From NCBI RefSeq assembly GCF_040954645.1, contig NC_092803.1, positions 15,563,230 through 15,627,229 on the forward strand: DNA of 64,000 bases, in the 5' to 3' direction. The stretch comes from Diabrotica undecimpunctata (lineage: Eukaryota > Arthropoda > Insecta > Coleoptera > Chrysomelidae). Made by a program: the position numbers and the translations under genes. The notes beneath the pieces are model-generated. The model saw only the letters and a program-made list of their open reading frames with translations, was not told where the DNA came from and did no database searches. Shown one piece after another: positions 22,576 to 34,729 of the stretch (position 1 is its first letter; every line of letters begins with the position of its first letter).

Positions 22576-22932
22576 TTCTTCTTCTTCTTTTTATATAGAC
22601 ATGACTCTGTCTGTTTTTCAATGTGCCTCCAGTAAATTCTCGTTTTCGTGGTCTTCCTAATGATCGTATTTCTATTATGGAACCGTCTCTTGCCGTCTTT
22701 ACTACTCTATTTGTTGTCATTCGGCTTTATATGATTATTCCATTCTACTCTTCTATTTCTTACCCAGTTCTTGATGTTCTCCACCTTGCATCTACGTCGT
22801 ATATCTGTACTTATAGCTCTGTCCCATAGTGTCTTACCATCAATTTTTCATCTGTGCTGTTTCTAACATCCTTTTTGTCCTCTCTGTTTCAGGTCTTGTT
22901 TCTGGCGCGTATGACATTATTGGTCTGATGAC
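22576..22932 (-). pseudogene. 3' fragment of a GAA-tailed RTE-like element
   Basis: On the minus strand this is closely similar at DNA level to 59283-59620: RPIMSYAPETRPETERTK-like sequence, a long shared stretch reading WDRAISTDIR-RCKVENIKNWV, and the same 3' end before (GAA)n. It additionally keeps a SLGRPRKRE stretch lost in the 59 kb copy. Tail at 22576-22589. Only about 350 bp are left. Confidence 0.85.
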
Positions 22933-23093
22933 TGATGAGTTGATACAAATAATAACTGACATTCAAAATCACCGGTCGCTTTAAGCGTTGTTTCTGAGAG
23001 AACGGTTCATTCTACACAAAAAGGACTAATAAACATTTTTGTTTAAAATTATCTCAGAAACATTTTTTATTTCAAACATTTTTTTACGACGTA

Positions 23094-24540
23094 CATCATC
23101 ATCATCATCATTCAATCTTCGCTTATCCACTGCTGGACATAGATCTCTCTCATAATTTTCCATCTATTTCGATCTTGTGCCTCTTGCATCCAATTCCTAT
23201 GACAACGTTTTAGATCGTCAGTCCAACGTGTTGGTGGACGACCTCTGCTTCGGTAGGCATCATCTCTTGGTCTCCATTCCAGTATCCGCTTTGTCCATCT
23301 ATTATCTGTCATTCGAGCCACGTGACCTGCACAGTTCCATTTCAGTGTTGCTACTCTCTCTACTGCATCAGCCACTCCTGTTCTTTGTCGTAGCTGGCGA
23401 TTTGAGATCTTGTCTCGTAGTAAAACGCCCAACATAGGACGCTCCATCGCCCTTTGACACACACGGATCTTTTGAACTGTTCTCCTTGTCATGGTCAACG
23501 TTTCCGCACCGTAAGTTAACACTGGCAAAACACACTGATTAAACGTTTTTCTTTTAAGGCATATTGGTATATCAGACGATTTGAAAATATGGTTCAGCTT
23601 GCCGAAGGCTGTCCAAGTCAGTCTTATACGACGGAGAAGCTCAACGGTTTGGTTATCTTTTCCTATCCGAATCTCATGACCTGATTTATAGGCCATTACC
23701 TGGTCTATGGATCTTGTTCCTACGCATATATCTTCGCTGACTACAAGATTTGTCATCATCTGGAATTTAGATTTTTATTTATTTTCAATCCCCCTTCTAG
23801 CGAGGAAAGGTAGAGCTGATTTAAAAGTTCTTTGGCCTCATCTATCCTATCAGCTATTAGTACAATATCATCTGCAAACCTTAGATGGCTAAGCTTTTCT
23901 CCGTTTATGTTTATGCCCTTGTCGGTCAGTTTTGCCCTTTTACATATATATTCCAAAAGCGTAGTGAACAGTTTCAGCGATATGGTGTCCCCCTGGCGTA
24001 CTCCACGTTGTATCGGGAATTTCTGGGTTTGACGATCACCCACTCTAACACTGGCTGTTGCCTTTTGGTATATGTATTTAATTATATTTATATACCGATA
24101 GTCAATTCGGCATTCTGTCAAGGCTTCCAACATTTTTTGTTGATTTACGGTATCGAATTGCCTTTTCATAGTCGACAAATATTAAAGCTAGTGGTTTATT
24201 ATATTCAGTGCATTTTTCTATAAGATTTTTTATTACCAGTAGGTGATCGTTTGTTCCATAGCCTTTTCTAAAACCCGCCTGTTCTATGGGCTGATAAAAT
24301 TCCAATTTATTTTCTAGTCGTTTAGTAATTATTTTTGTAAATAGTTTATAAATATGTGAAAGTAGACTTATGGGCCTGTAATTCCTGAGGTCGGTAGCAT
24401 CCCCTTTTTTATGAAGTATGATAATTTCGGCGTTATACCACTGGGTTGGTGTTATTGCTTCCTGCAAACATCTAGTGAATAGGTTGGCAAGGACCTGCCA
24501 TAATCTTTTTCCAGCCACTTTCAAGGCATCTGCCACTATT
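23094..24540 (-). pseudogene. RTE-like RT (GAT-tailed family), three frames
   Basis: Reading from 24540: CRNYRPISLLSHIYKLF-like fingers, EQAGFRKGYGTNDHL, FVDYEKA (motif A, near 24165). Then in a second frame (24178-23756) come RGVRQGDTISLKLFTTLLEY (motif B) and LRFADDIVLIAD (active site). A third frame (23759-23112) gives YGAETLTMTRR, RAMERPMLGV, CAGHVARM and GRPPTRWTDDLKR. The tail is (GAT)n at 23094-23111. The endonuclease is missing. Same family as 31770 and 41876. Confidence 0.88.
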
Positions 24541-24789
24541 TACAGATTCTTAGTAAATCGATTTGGGGGTTCCCCAAGGCATATAAAGTAAAAAATATAT
24601 AAAGAATAGTAGGAAAATGTAACTTATTTTTCACACACACTACGAAAAATCCAAAACGCTAATTTAATAATTAAATTACCACGATAAACATGTAGAATAC
24701 TATAATTATTGTATAAATACACAATAATTAATAATATTTTTCATTATATTTAGATATAGATACCTAATATTAGGCTCATAATAAGAGTA

Positions 24790-25110
24790 GACAGAACGAA
24801 TCTGTTGCGAATAGCATCGCCTACAGGACTGTATCTGCGGCGGCCTTGTGGACTATCACGAGTTGTGTTCCTCTGTATGTGTTAGCAGTAGAAAGAAGAC
24901 ATCTCTATGAGAGAATAGAACATTTGACAATAGACATAAAAAAGAAAGGAAAAGATCAATGAAAAGATGACAAGAAGAGTGAACAACACGGAAGATATTG
25001 CACAGTGGAATAAGTTGCTGATCCCAAGCTTAAGGGACAGAATGTATAGAGAAATAGGTATGAACTCTGTGACTGTGAGAGAGATGATCGAGACGGTATC
25101 GATGACAACT
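24790..25110 (+). pseudogene. R1/Loa-like non-LTR C-terminal fragment
   Basis: One frame reads AYRTVSAAALWTIT, then VPLYVLAVERRHLYERI, which matches the conserved segment following the RT in R1/Loa-type elements (AYRTVS...A...P...ER). About 40 codons are clear, and the rest is interrupted. No RT active site is nearby. Confidence 0.6.
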
Positions 25111-25469
25111 TAAAAAAAAACAATAATTCAGAAAATCAGGTGTCTAAAAAAATTCTAGCGACAGAAAGTCTCATCTTGACCATTAATTGATTGGAATGGT
25201 TCGATTTAATAATTAAATCTTTGTATGGCGTGAGAGTTAGCCAAGTCACAAATACATGAACGGAAGTATTTTGGAATAAATTGTGTGCCGATAAAAAATT
25301 CAAGAGATGTAAGCAAAACCATCGAACTACACGCACGCTGAATGTTGATGATGAAACCCAAATCGAAAAAGTCATAAAATGATAGAAAAGTGTAATATAC
25401 TATATTTAAACGTTCGTGGCATGTACCTGTTGCAGTACACAAACAACTTTCAAATTATCGTTTTGTAAT
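25111..25469. other. Unassigned AT-rich interval
   Basis: Nothing recognisable. Open frames here lack known motifs. Confidence 0.45.
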
Positions 25470-26325
25470 CTTCTTCTTCTCTTAACTCCTTTTACCTTGT
25501 AAGGTACCGGATTTTTTGTTGTGTTGGTATCTACTCTCTTTTTCCATTATTTTTTAGTTCTCGATATTATTTTCATTTCTGTGTAAGTAGTTCATCTAGT
25601 CCATCTCTCGCTTTATAAGCTTTTATGATTGAATTATCCAACTTTTTCTTGGTCATCCTTCTCTTTCATTTCTTTACTTTTTTTAGTTTCTAATATTCTC
25701 TTTGTCTATCTTTTGTCTCACATCCTCTGTACGTACCCAAAACATATTCCAATTGTTTTCTGGTTATTTTACTTATTATGGATTCTGCCAATCTGTAGGA
25801 AATTCTGCAGTTTCATAGATTTTGTTCAGTAAACTCGTTAGGAGTTTGAGTTGGTTGTTTTCAAATATTTTCAATATTTTAGCTTGTATGTTATCAGTTC
25901 CAGGTGCTTTGTTGGTTTTTAGTCTTTTTATTGCATATGTTACTTCACTGAGCGTTATTTCTGGTCCTGAACATCGAGAAACACTGACTTCTGTCTCTTG
26001 CTCTTCCTTGAATAATTCTTCCATGTATTGCCTCCATCTCTTAAGTATTCTCTCATTTTCGTATAGCAGGTTGTTGTGCTCGTCTAGTATTAAGTTATGA
26101 CTTCGTGATCAGTTTCCTCCCGTTAAGTTTTTGATATTTTTATGTAGGTTAAAAGTGTCATGCTTCTGTTCTATGGATTTTATTTCTATGCATTGATCTT
26201 GTAGTCATGATTCTTTTGCTTCTTTAATCTTTTTCTTAATGATTTTGTTTATTTCTTTGTACCTTTCCTCATTCTTATTTCTGTGTTTTCTTCGTTCTTC
26301 CATTAGCTCTAATCCCTAATTAGAA
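25470..26325 (-). pseudogene. 3' (sense) part of a 5'-inverted non-LTR copy
   Basis: On the minus strand from 26320: LMEERRKHRNKNEERYKEI (linker), then LKRWRQYMEELF and EVTYAIKRLKTNKAPGTDNI (RT fingers, open 26024-25776). It then jumps to a C-terminal scrap and an (AAG)n tail at 25470-25481, so the RT core is deleted. It is joined head-to-head with the endonuclease fragment on the plus strand at 26330-26968. Confidence 0.75.
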
Positions 26326-26329
26326 TCCC

Positions 26330-26968
26330 TAAAACATACCAAAAAACAAGAAGTGAATATCCTGCTAGATTTCAATGCCAAAGTAGGCAAAGGAGGTGTT
26401 GACAATACTGTGGGACACTTTGGACTAGGAACGCGAAATGATAGAGGAGACCGTCTTGTTCAGTTCTGCCAGGAAACGGATAGTGCAATAATGAACACCT
26501 TTTTTCCAATTACCACCTCGAAGACTCTACATCTGGAAATCTCCAGCTGACTGTTAAAAAAAAATGATTAGAAACCAGATTGATTACATCATCATCAACA
26601 AACTATTTCAGAATTCCGTAAAACCCGCAAAAACATATCCGGGAGCAGATATTCCATCAGACCATAATCTTTTACTAGTACGTTTCAAACTCCACATGAA
26701 GTCCATAAAAGTCCATAAAAGAAAAGCAGAAAAACGTCCGGACATCCAGAAGTTGAAAGATAAAACCACAAGAGAAGAAGCCAAAGAGGAGATCAACAAC
26801 AAAATAAACAGCATGGTAATCTCAGATATTAATCAAGAAAACATAAGTGTGGATTATATTTGGAATAAAATCAAAAATATCTGTAATTCAGTGGTAGATA
26901 ATAAACTTAAACCAGAAAACAATATAAAGAAACAGCCATGGATGAGACAAGAAATATTAGAGAGCTAA
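26330..26968 (+). pseudogene. Inverted 5' part: endonuclease and linker
   Basis: Encodes LLDFNAKVGKGG (endonuclease motif), FGLGTRNDRGDRLVQFCQ, then after one shift NQIDYIIINKLF, TYPGADIPSDHNLLLVRFK (catalytic D-H) and the linker to WMRQEILES. The last residues, ILE followed by L, meet the first residues of the opposite-strand fragment (LMEERR), so the two pieces are neighbours in one element with the 5' piece flipped. Confidence 0.8.
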
Positions 26969-27013
26969 CGAGTTCCTATGCTGTAACGTAAACGTAACAA
27001 TGAACAAGAAAGA

Positions 27014-27243
27014 ACACAGCATTGTATTTATAAAATACCTTGTGAATGCGATCAATTTTATTTAGGTGAAACATCAAGGCCATTAAATGTTAGAATAAGT
27101 GAACATCAATCTTATATTAAAAATAGAGAATTTGATAGATCTCAAATATGTTAACACTCATGGGACAATGAACATAAGGTTCAATGGAATAATTTAAGTA
27201 TAGTCCTAAAAGAAACAGATGCTAAAGAGAAAAAAACTTTATA
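27014..27243 (+). pseudogene. Penelope-like GIY-YIG endonuclease fragment
   Basis: One frame reads CIYKIPCECDQFYLGETSRP, then LNVRISEHQSYI and HSWDNEHKVQWNNL, the family pattern YxIPC-C---YIGET-R-L--R--EH of the endonuclease of Penelope-like elements. The usual YIGET is YLGET here. One in-frame stop (near 27152) breaks it. No RT of this class is found in the window. Confidence 0.75.
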
Positions 27244-28629
27244 AAATTACTTTGACTCGTTATTTCGATTTAAGAAAACAATTATTCTTTTTCATTAAAT
27301 AAGAATACCATTTTATAAGTTTTCGTTTGTTTGTCATTAGTGGCTTTGTTTTTTTTTGTTTATTTATATAACCAGTAGCGTGCTAACAGTGGTTGTCAAC
27401 TTTTGCCCTATTTGTAAGCCACTCATGATGACTGTAAGCTCGATGCTTCATACTGTATGATAGCATACTTTTATTTTCTCAACACAACTAAAATAAGATT
27501 TATTCGTTAATTTAACCAAGTATTCTTGGTCAAAAGAAACCTATCTTGTTACATTCAGCTTCGTTACTGATAAAAGTGTTTATAATGTATAGTGTGATGA
27601 CTTTCTCGTAAAGAACGCTGAAATATATTACACCACTGCTCAGTCACAACTTTTTTATGGACACATACCAAAACAAGTTGCTACTGAAGCAAACACACCA
27701 TAATAGAACACCTGACAAAACCGCCCATCGACAATCGACTATTTAAGACCCAGCAAGTGTCCGATCGAATTCGGAAAACAATTTTTATGACCCTCATATA
27801 AGGCACATGGAACGTTAAAAGGCTACCGGATACCTGAAGGATGTGCCACCGGATGTGGCTAAACCTAGAGACAGGAAAATCTTACCATCTACATCTTTTA
27901 AACGACAGGAAGCAATTCCGCACACATCCTCGCCGGATTCAAACGAAACAAACGAGTCATTCTAATAACGATAAAAAAGATTATTTAAATTTAAAGGCAG
28001 TGGCGGCCAGCGAGACCACAGGCGGAACTTCAGTTTGGGAGATTTTGATAATTATAAAAACGCACCAATTTGATAGGAAGTTACTTTCATGTAATATAAG
28101 TACAGATCGACAAACATGCTCTAAAAAATGACATTAAAAATTTTAAATTATTTAGCAAGAGCTCCTAATCCCGGTTCATTATTTGACATTCTTCAACCAC
28201 AAGGCTTGTTTATTACCAATACCGTCACGTCCTACGATTTTACTCAACATAATTAGTCAAAGAATATTATACTGTAATCCCCGTATTATGTCCAAGATAC
28301 GCTATTTTTCTGGATTTAGCTTCTGCTCTGTTGGGACTGCTTCATTTGTCCGCTTAGCCGTTCACCGTATTTTTAGTGTTCATCTATACTTTCAAGGTCC
28401 ATTTCGACACCATATAAGACAACTGATATGTAATACTTAATCATACGTTTCCGAAGATGAAATTTTAAGTTATAGTTACAGAAAAGTGAACTCATTTTTA
28501 AAAAAGTTGGAAAAGCCATACCAGTTCTACATTTTATCTGTTTAGCTGGGACTAATTGTTCGAATAACCTAGATCTTTAAAATTGAATACTCTAACCAGA
28601 ATTGTACTGGTTGTCCATCTATATAGCTG
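27244..28629. other. Unassigned interval
   Basis: About 1.4 kb without a recognisable gene. A 96-codon frame at 27841-28131 and an 85-codon frame at 28183-28440 have no motif I know. TGGAACGTTAAAAGGCT near 27810 weakly resembles an endonuclease start (WNVK), but nothing follows. Confidence 0.4.
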
Positions 28630-30232
28630 GAGAGTTCCGAAAAATCAACAACGGAAAATAACAAATGATGAAGGCAATATTGCCATAACTAAAAAGATAA
28701 AAAGAAGGTATGAAAAAAATACTTGCAGAAACTTTTACACGACATTAGAACAATACAAAAAGCCACCATTGAAGAAAATTCAGGTCCCGAAATCCTACCA
28801 GTAGAAATAACGCCAGCCGTCGGACAAATAAAGGATGGAAAGGCATCGGGACTTGATGAAATTCCTGCAGAACTGCTGAAGCTATTAGATGCAGAACAAA
28901 TAAAAATAATAACTGAAATATTTAATGAAATATACAAGGCAGGAAAAATACCAGTAGAGTGGCTCAAATCGGAGTTCGTATCATTGTCCAAAAAACCAGA
29001 AGCATAAGTTTGTGAAGACTATAAGACCATAAGCCTAATGAGCCTTCTGCTGATGCTGTTTTTAAAAGTCACCCACATAAGAATTTACCGGAAATGCGAG
29101 GAAGAAAATTGCGCTTAATCAGTTTGGATTTGTGAACGCCGTTGGTACGAGGGAAGCTTTATTTAGCGTGCAGATATTGTTTCAGAAATGTAGAGATGTC
29201 AGCTGTGATGTTTTTGCATGCGTGATTAACTACAAAAAAGCTTTCGATTTCGATAGAGTCAGGCATGAACAAGTGATGGAAGTGCTGAAGAGGACAGGGA
29301 TTGACGGAAGAGATCCAAAAATAATAACTAACCGATACTGAAATCAATTAGCGGTGCTCCGAATAGATGGAGAATATACAGATCAGGTCAAAATCTTAAG
29401 GGGAGTGAGACAAGGGTGCATAATTTCACCACTAATATTCAATCTGTACTTGGAGCACAGTTTTGAAGAGGCTCTAAAAGATATTGATGAAGGCATCTCA
29501 ATAAATGCAGTCAAACTCAATAACCTGCGGTATGCAGATGATACAATACTGTTTTCCAATACCATAGAACGGCTGCAAAACTGAATGAACAAAATAACGA
29601 AAACAAGTAGAACATATGGACTGGATATAAACACCAGCAAAACCAAGCTAATGATCATTTGTAAGGAAAACATAACTGGAGCAAATCTGTATGTGAACCA
29701 AATGACAATTGAATGTGTCTCACAGTACAACTACTTGGGAACTATAATCAATGAGTCGTGGGACAAGACCCAAGAGATTAAATGTCGCATCGGAAAGGCA
29801 AAAGTGCATTTTTGACTATGAGCTCTGTATTTAAGAGTCATGATCTCACCCTAGAAAGAAAAATAAGGCTCCTTAAATGTTACGTGTATTCAGTGCTTCT
29901 GTACGGAGTAGAAACGTGGATATTGAAGGCGGAAACTCTATCAAAACTTCAGGCTTTTGATCTATGCTTATACAGAAGGATCCTGAAGATACAGTACTTG
30001 GCACATATAATGAGAAATTAAGGCAGGTAAGAGCTACTACAATGCATTTTTCAAGGTAAAATTGAAGGAAAAATGGTCCCAAAACGAAGATAAATATCCT
30101 GACCTGCTAACCTGAGAGCATGGTATAGAAAGAACTCAACACAGCTATTCCTTATAGCAACCATCAAAGTCATCATAGCCAGAACGATCGCCAACGTTTG
30201 GAACAGACAGGCACCTTAAGAAGAAGAAGAAG
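28630..30232 (+). pseudogene. AAG-tailed non-LTR retrotransposon copy (RT half)
   Basis: RT in several pieces: KASGLDEIPAELLKLLD (28723-29007), VGTREALFSVQIL and INYKKAFDFDRVRHE (motif A with two or three extra residues, near 29235), LRGVRQGCIISPLIFNLYLE (motif B), LRYADDTILFSN (active site, near 29530), SKTKLMII, YLGTIINES, YGVETWIL and a damaged C-terminus. The tail (AAG)n is at 30217-30232. The endonuclease is missing. Same family as 10309 and 11343. Confidence 0.85.
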
Positions 30233-30519
30233 TCATGAAGTACTATATCAAAAGGCTTTTCATAATCAATACAAACAGCAAAGACATCTTTACGTTGATC
30301 TCAACATTTCTGTAGCCACAGTTATATTCCTGTTGTTTCTCAGTTGTCTTCTCTGCTCCATCAATCCAAAAATTTCGTTGGTCATTAATTGTTGTTTTTT
30401 TGACTTTCATTCTTTCTGGTATGTTCTATTATTTGTGAGATATTATCTTTAAACATTTTCCATATTTCTACACCATTGTTTTCACGTATTACTTTACTAA
30501 GCTAGATATTAAGATCTTC

Positions 30520-30690
30520 TTCAACAATTCATAATGCATGGCAAAATTGGTGGGTAGAGGAAGAATATCCTGGCTTAAGAACCTGATGAAATGATTTGAA
30601 TGCAATAGCGCAGATGTATTTAGCGGTTAACAAAATCTGCATAGCCATAATGATTTCCAACTTTCCATAGAAAATAGAACTGGAATAAGT
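30520..30690 (+). pseudogene. 3' scrap of the AAG-tailed family
   Basis: Reads GKIGGRGRISWLKNLMKWFEC, the C-terminal segment of the family (compare the ISWLQNLRKWYN stretch near 11200). It then decays before the usual MIANL end, and no tail is visible. Confidence 0.6.
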
Positions 30691-31234
30691 CTTAAATACT
30701 TACTAATTACATATTTAAAATTGTACATGTCTATTGGACACCCAGGAAAGCCTGTCTTCCTCCAACATCTGCAATCTTTTTTCAACACTTTGGGTTCTAA
30801 GGGTTGTAGTAAAAATTTTTGGCAGCACAAGAGTAATAATATTTTATTCACACGTTAATATCATCACCACAACAGACATTAATAGATATTTATCAGTGTA
30901 CCGATAATTTGTGTATACCATATAAAGTACGTACCCCCTAATGACGGGATACAGGCAATAATACATTGGCTCACAGGGCAGTCCTTAAAATAGTGATCCA
31001 TGCCTATATATGAAAATTTGTGTACAATGCCAAATAGTGCTAGACATGATGCTGATCGAGAAGGCATTCTCTCATCAAATGTCTCAGAAACTCAGGCCGT
31101 AATAATGAAAAGACCTGAACATAACAAAAAGATCAGCTCCTGAGGTAAAAAATTGCTATAAAATACAGCTTCCGATCGGATTTCTGGGTAAGGACTATTC
31201 CAGGGGAACACACTGATAAGTTAGAAAAATCGGA
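30691..31234. other. Unassigned interval
   Basis: No recognised product. Two minus-strand frames of 62-74 codons (about 30627-30851, 30879-31067) have no known motif. Confidence 0.4.
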
Positions 31235-31757
31235 GATATAATCTTAAAATCCGAAAGTCTTACAGTATGAAGTTTGTAGATGCGCTTAAAAGAAGGAGAA
31301 TACAAAATTACTTGCATTCAAGAGATGAAGTGGAAAGGAAAACGGACGAAAGAACTTCGTGAGTGATCAATTGTGGTATATATGGAAATGTAACACTACG
31401 AACGGTGTCCATACACCATCACACTATAACGCTATAAAAGAGTTTAAGTGATAGAAAACATGATAAAATAAACATATACAAAATCTGTTTCTATCTTAAA
31501 AATACACAAACGAGAGGAACTAGAGTAAGACCAAGATTCAGTACGATGTACGGAAAAGTAATAACAGAGTTAATTGAAGACGAATATATGTATTGAGAAG
31601 CAGAAGAACAATATGGGTTCAAGGCAGGAAGTTTAAGTATGGCCAAGAAAAATGTGAAAGAAACATCCTTTTACGTTTCATATATTTAATGAATGCCTGT
31701 GATAATGTACCGATCATCAATCACACATATCGGCACTCAAATAATTAAAGGTATTAT
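31235..31757 (+). pseudogene. FADDQ-family fragment, left of a nested insertion
   Basis: Starts with an endonuclease remnant (VDALKRRRIQNYL, then in another frame CIQEMKWKGKRTKELRE) and jumps to an RT piece near 31530 (YGKVITELIEDEYMY, EEQYGFKAGSL), so an internal deletion has occurred. Its continuation (ETYKNTMIKIKIGNKI) lies beyond the inserted element at 32947. Confidence 0.6.
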
Positions 31758-31769
31758 AAGGAGACATAT

Positions 31770-32934
31770 TAGAGATAAAGCTGGATTTTTACCAACCTCG
31801 GGAACAATCCGGTTTCCGCCCTAATTACGGCATAAACGATCACATGAAGTGCCTAAAAACCCTGATAGAAAAAACTAACGAATATAACCGTCCCTTGGCA
31901 TTCATATTTGTAGACTTTAAAAAGGCGTTTGATACAGTGGAACTACCGTCCATCTTAAGAGCACTACAAGATTGCAGGGTCGACCATAGATATTGTAATA
32001 TAGTTAAAAATATATATGAAAATGCCACAACACCCATAAGTCTACATTCAGCAACTAATAAAATAAAGATAAAGAGGGGAGTCAGGCAAGGTGATACCAT
32101 GTCACCAAAGCTGTTCATTACCGTTCTTGAGTATGCATTTAAAAGACTGACATGGCAACAGAAAGGAATATCCATCGATGGAGAAAGATTAAACCATCTA
32201 CGTTTTGCGGACGATATCGTGCTTCTGTCAGATAATCTGGGAGAGATCAAAGACATGCTCCAAGAACTGAATGACATACTACAAGAAACTGGGCTGGAGA
32301 TAAATTTCGAGAAAACCAAAAGGTAGAATTAATCGATAAATACATATACTTGGGTCATGAAATTAGAATAACCAGAGACAACCAAACCTGCGAGCTAAAT
32401 AGACGAATCACGTTGGGATGGGCGGCATATGGAAGGATGAGAGACATTTTTAAAACAAATACCCCAATTCACCTGAAAAGGAAGGCATTTAACCAATGCA
32501 TCTTACCAGTCTTGACCTACGGAGCAGAGACCCTAACTTTAACGAAAGCTACTGCCGAAAAACTGAGGGTAACACAAAGGCGAATGGAGAGATCAATGCT
32601 GGGCCTGACCTTGAAAGATCGCGTGAGAAATGAGGAGATACGCCGACGAACCGGCGTAGACGATATTATACTGCGAATCAATAAACAAAAGTGGAGGTGG
32701 GCTGGACATGTTGCTAGAATGGAAGACGGAAGATTGACGAAGAGATTATTGGAGTGGAGACCAAGAGCCGACAAGCGAAGTCGAGGCAGACCACCCACCC
32801 GATGGACCGACGACTTAAAGAGAATAGAAACAAACTGGATTGCAGCAGCTAAAGATAGAGAGATCTGGAGACGTTTGGAGGAGGCCTATATCCAACAATG
32901 GATGTGAAAATGGGGCTGGATGATGATGATGATG
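31770..32934 (+). pseudogene. RTE-like retrotransposon (GAT-tailed), nested
   Basis: RT frame 31844-32326 carries GINDHMKCLKTLIEK, FVDFKKAFDTVELP (motif A), KRGVRQGDTMSPKLFITVLE (motif B) and LRFADDIVLLSD (active site). A small deletion after FEKTKR shifts the frame; 32350-32907 gives YLGHEIRITRDN, YGAETLTLTKA, WAGHVARMEDGR and GRPPTRWTDDLKR. The tail is (GAT)n. A 12-bp target-site duplication, AAGGAGACATAT, flanks it at 31758-31769 and 32935-32946. It is 5' truncated. Confidence 0.92.
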
Positions 32935-32946
32935 AAGGAGACATAT

Positions 32947-33015
32947 AAGAATACAATGATCAAAATAAAAATTGGAAACAAGATAAAAAAGTCTATTTCT
33001 CGAAGTCTACAAAGC
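32947..33015 (+). pseudogene. FADDQ-family fragment, right of the nested insertion
   Basis: Continues the frame broken at 31757: across the duplicated target the sequence reads KETYKNTMIKIKIGNKIKKS, matching KELYANANSKVKVGNN of the copy at 20116. This shows the RTE-like copy inserted into an older FADDQ-family RT. Confidence 0.55.
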
Positions 33016-34069
33016 ATACCTATATTTATGTCCAGACATTTATACCAAATAGTGCCTCTCTATTTTCATGCCTATTGTACACCATACTTGATTGTCTGTT
33101 ATTTGACCTACTAAACACAAATCTAGTTGACACTCTTTGTTTTATTTTGAAGTTTTTAGCACCTTGTAATTTTTTTATATGTCAAGAATTGTTTGTACAT
33201 CAATATTTTCATTCATATAAATCGTGCTATAATTGATGATCAATCTTTTTGTGACACCCTGTATAACCCTGTATATAAACACCGTATCTTTATGTTCGAC
33301 ATAACTCATCCGCCACCACAACACTGCGTTTCATTAGCCGATTAATTCAATTCCAAAAAGTACTAAAAATACTCGTTTTCTTTCAAATCTGCTGTAGGCC
33401 TATTGTGGATGTAGCCGTGTGTTGGATTAGAGAAGAACATAACCAACAACGACGGACATCCTACTTATTGGTAATCGACGGTTTCCCGGGAATTAACAGT
33501 CACCTCATGTTGGTATACACACACACATATGTGCACGTACCGAGCCATAATATACAGAGTGAGATTAAAAGGATAACCAGGTCAAAAATGTGTAATAAAC
33601 AATTTCGCCAACCTTGCCAACATTGAAATGAAATTATGAAGGATAATTTATAAACTTATAAACAAACTAAACTAAGCTAAATTATGATACATCACTTAGA
33701 AAATGCAGTTAAATGTAAAATCGGAAAACACAACGAGCAAAAAATTGGGTTCATAATCCAGGAAAGAAAATTCACAATGTAATAACAAGGGCAGAACCAG
33801 AAGATGGGATACTGGTTTCTTTTTTTTCTGCATAATAAACACATGTAGGATGTTTATGTACACTACAATCTGATCAACATTGATCAATAAGCAATTTTTC
33901 TGACCTAAATTATTACTAATAACTTAAGTAACTTTACGTCGTTAAAAAAACTAACGACACACTTACTAGCATTCCTTAGAATCTGATATTATAGTATTTT
34001 ACAGAAATATTAGCGTGTAATATAACTATACTCTATTTTTCACTTCATTCATTCAAAAGGCTTCTTCCT
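33016..34069. other. Unassigned AT-rich interval
   Basis: About 1 kb with no recognised gene. GTGACACCCTGTATAACCCTG near 33251 is a short imperfect repeat. The 73-codon frame at 33405 has no motif. Confidence 0.4.
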
Positions 34070-34729
34070 CTTGAATCGTCTAATCAGATCCATTGTCAAT
34101 GAGCTGGATGGCCCGACATATTTTTTATTTTATTTTATTTTCCAAGTAAAGATTTGCAATCTGTCCTGTTTGGACAATAATCAAATTTGATAATTCAAAC
34201 AGAGGAATTAACATGAGCGAAGAATACCGAAAGTACCAGTGCTGGTACCTTCCTTATTAAATTTAACTAAAATTAATATTATATATTATAATTTTTTTAT
34301 ACACTAACAACGTCGTCAACTTTTTATCCTGCTGCCCTACATATTAAGGCCTTCAGCCACTATTTTACCTTTGGGAATTCAGCCATATAATTTTTGTTTC
34401 GACAATCAGTCATTTTTTAGGCCTTCCGCCATCTTGTACAGGACTTGCTGTAACATAGAGACAAGTGTTCCAATTTATTCAATAAAATATGTTTGTTTAA
34501 ATTTTTGTGTTATGCTTTGATCTCTCTTGTCATCGTTCTTGATACCGTTGTTTGTCTTAAGGATAAGCCGAACGACCTGTGAGAAGAGCTAGCCAGGTTA
34601 GTGAACTCCATGATTGTCTTTGTGGTGGTAAAGAGAAGATATTTTAGATAAGGTTGACCTCCTCACGATTATAAGTCAATCGTGGATTTCAAAACGGTAC
34701 AACTTACGTGGTTAGTACCTTACACATTG
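34070..34729. other. Probable decayed non-LTR 3' flank
   Basis: CTAATCAGATCC-TGTCAATGAG at 34080-34104 closely matches 34745-34770 in the adjacent Jockey-like fragment, so a second scrap of that family may lie here. The rest is AT-rich; CAGCCACTATTTT and similar phrases near 34350 repeat loosely. No coding call. Confidence 0.35.

Noticed and set aside
30627..30851. Cysteine-containing 74-codon minus-strand frame as a zinc-finger gene
   Set aside because: Cysteine spacing fits no family I know and the frame overlaps a retrotransposon scrap on the plus strand.
33240..33330. GTGACACCCTGTATAACCCTGTATA as a transposon end
   Set aside because: No inverted partner or target duplication found; could be a minor tandem repeat.
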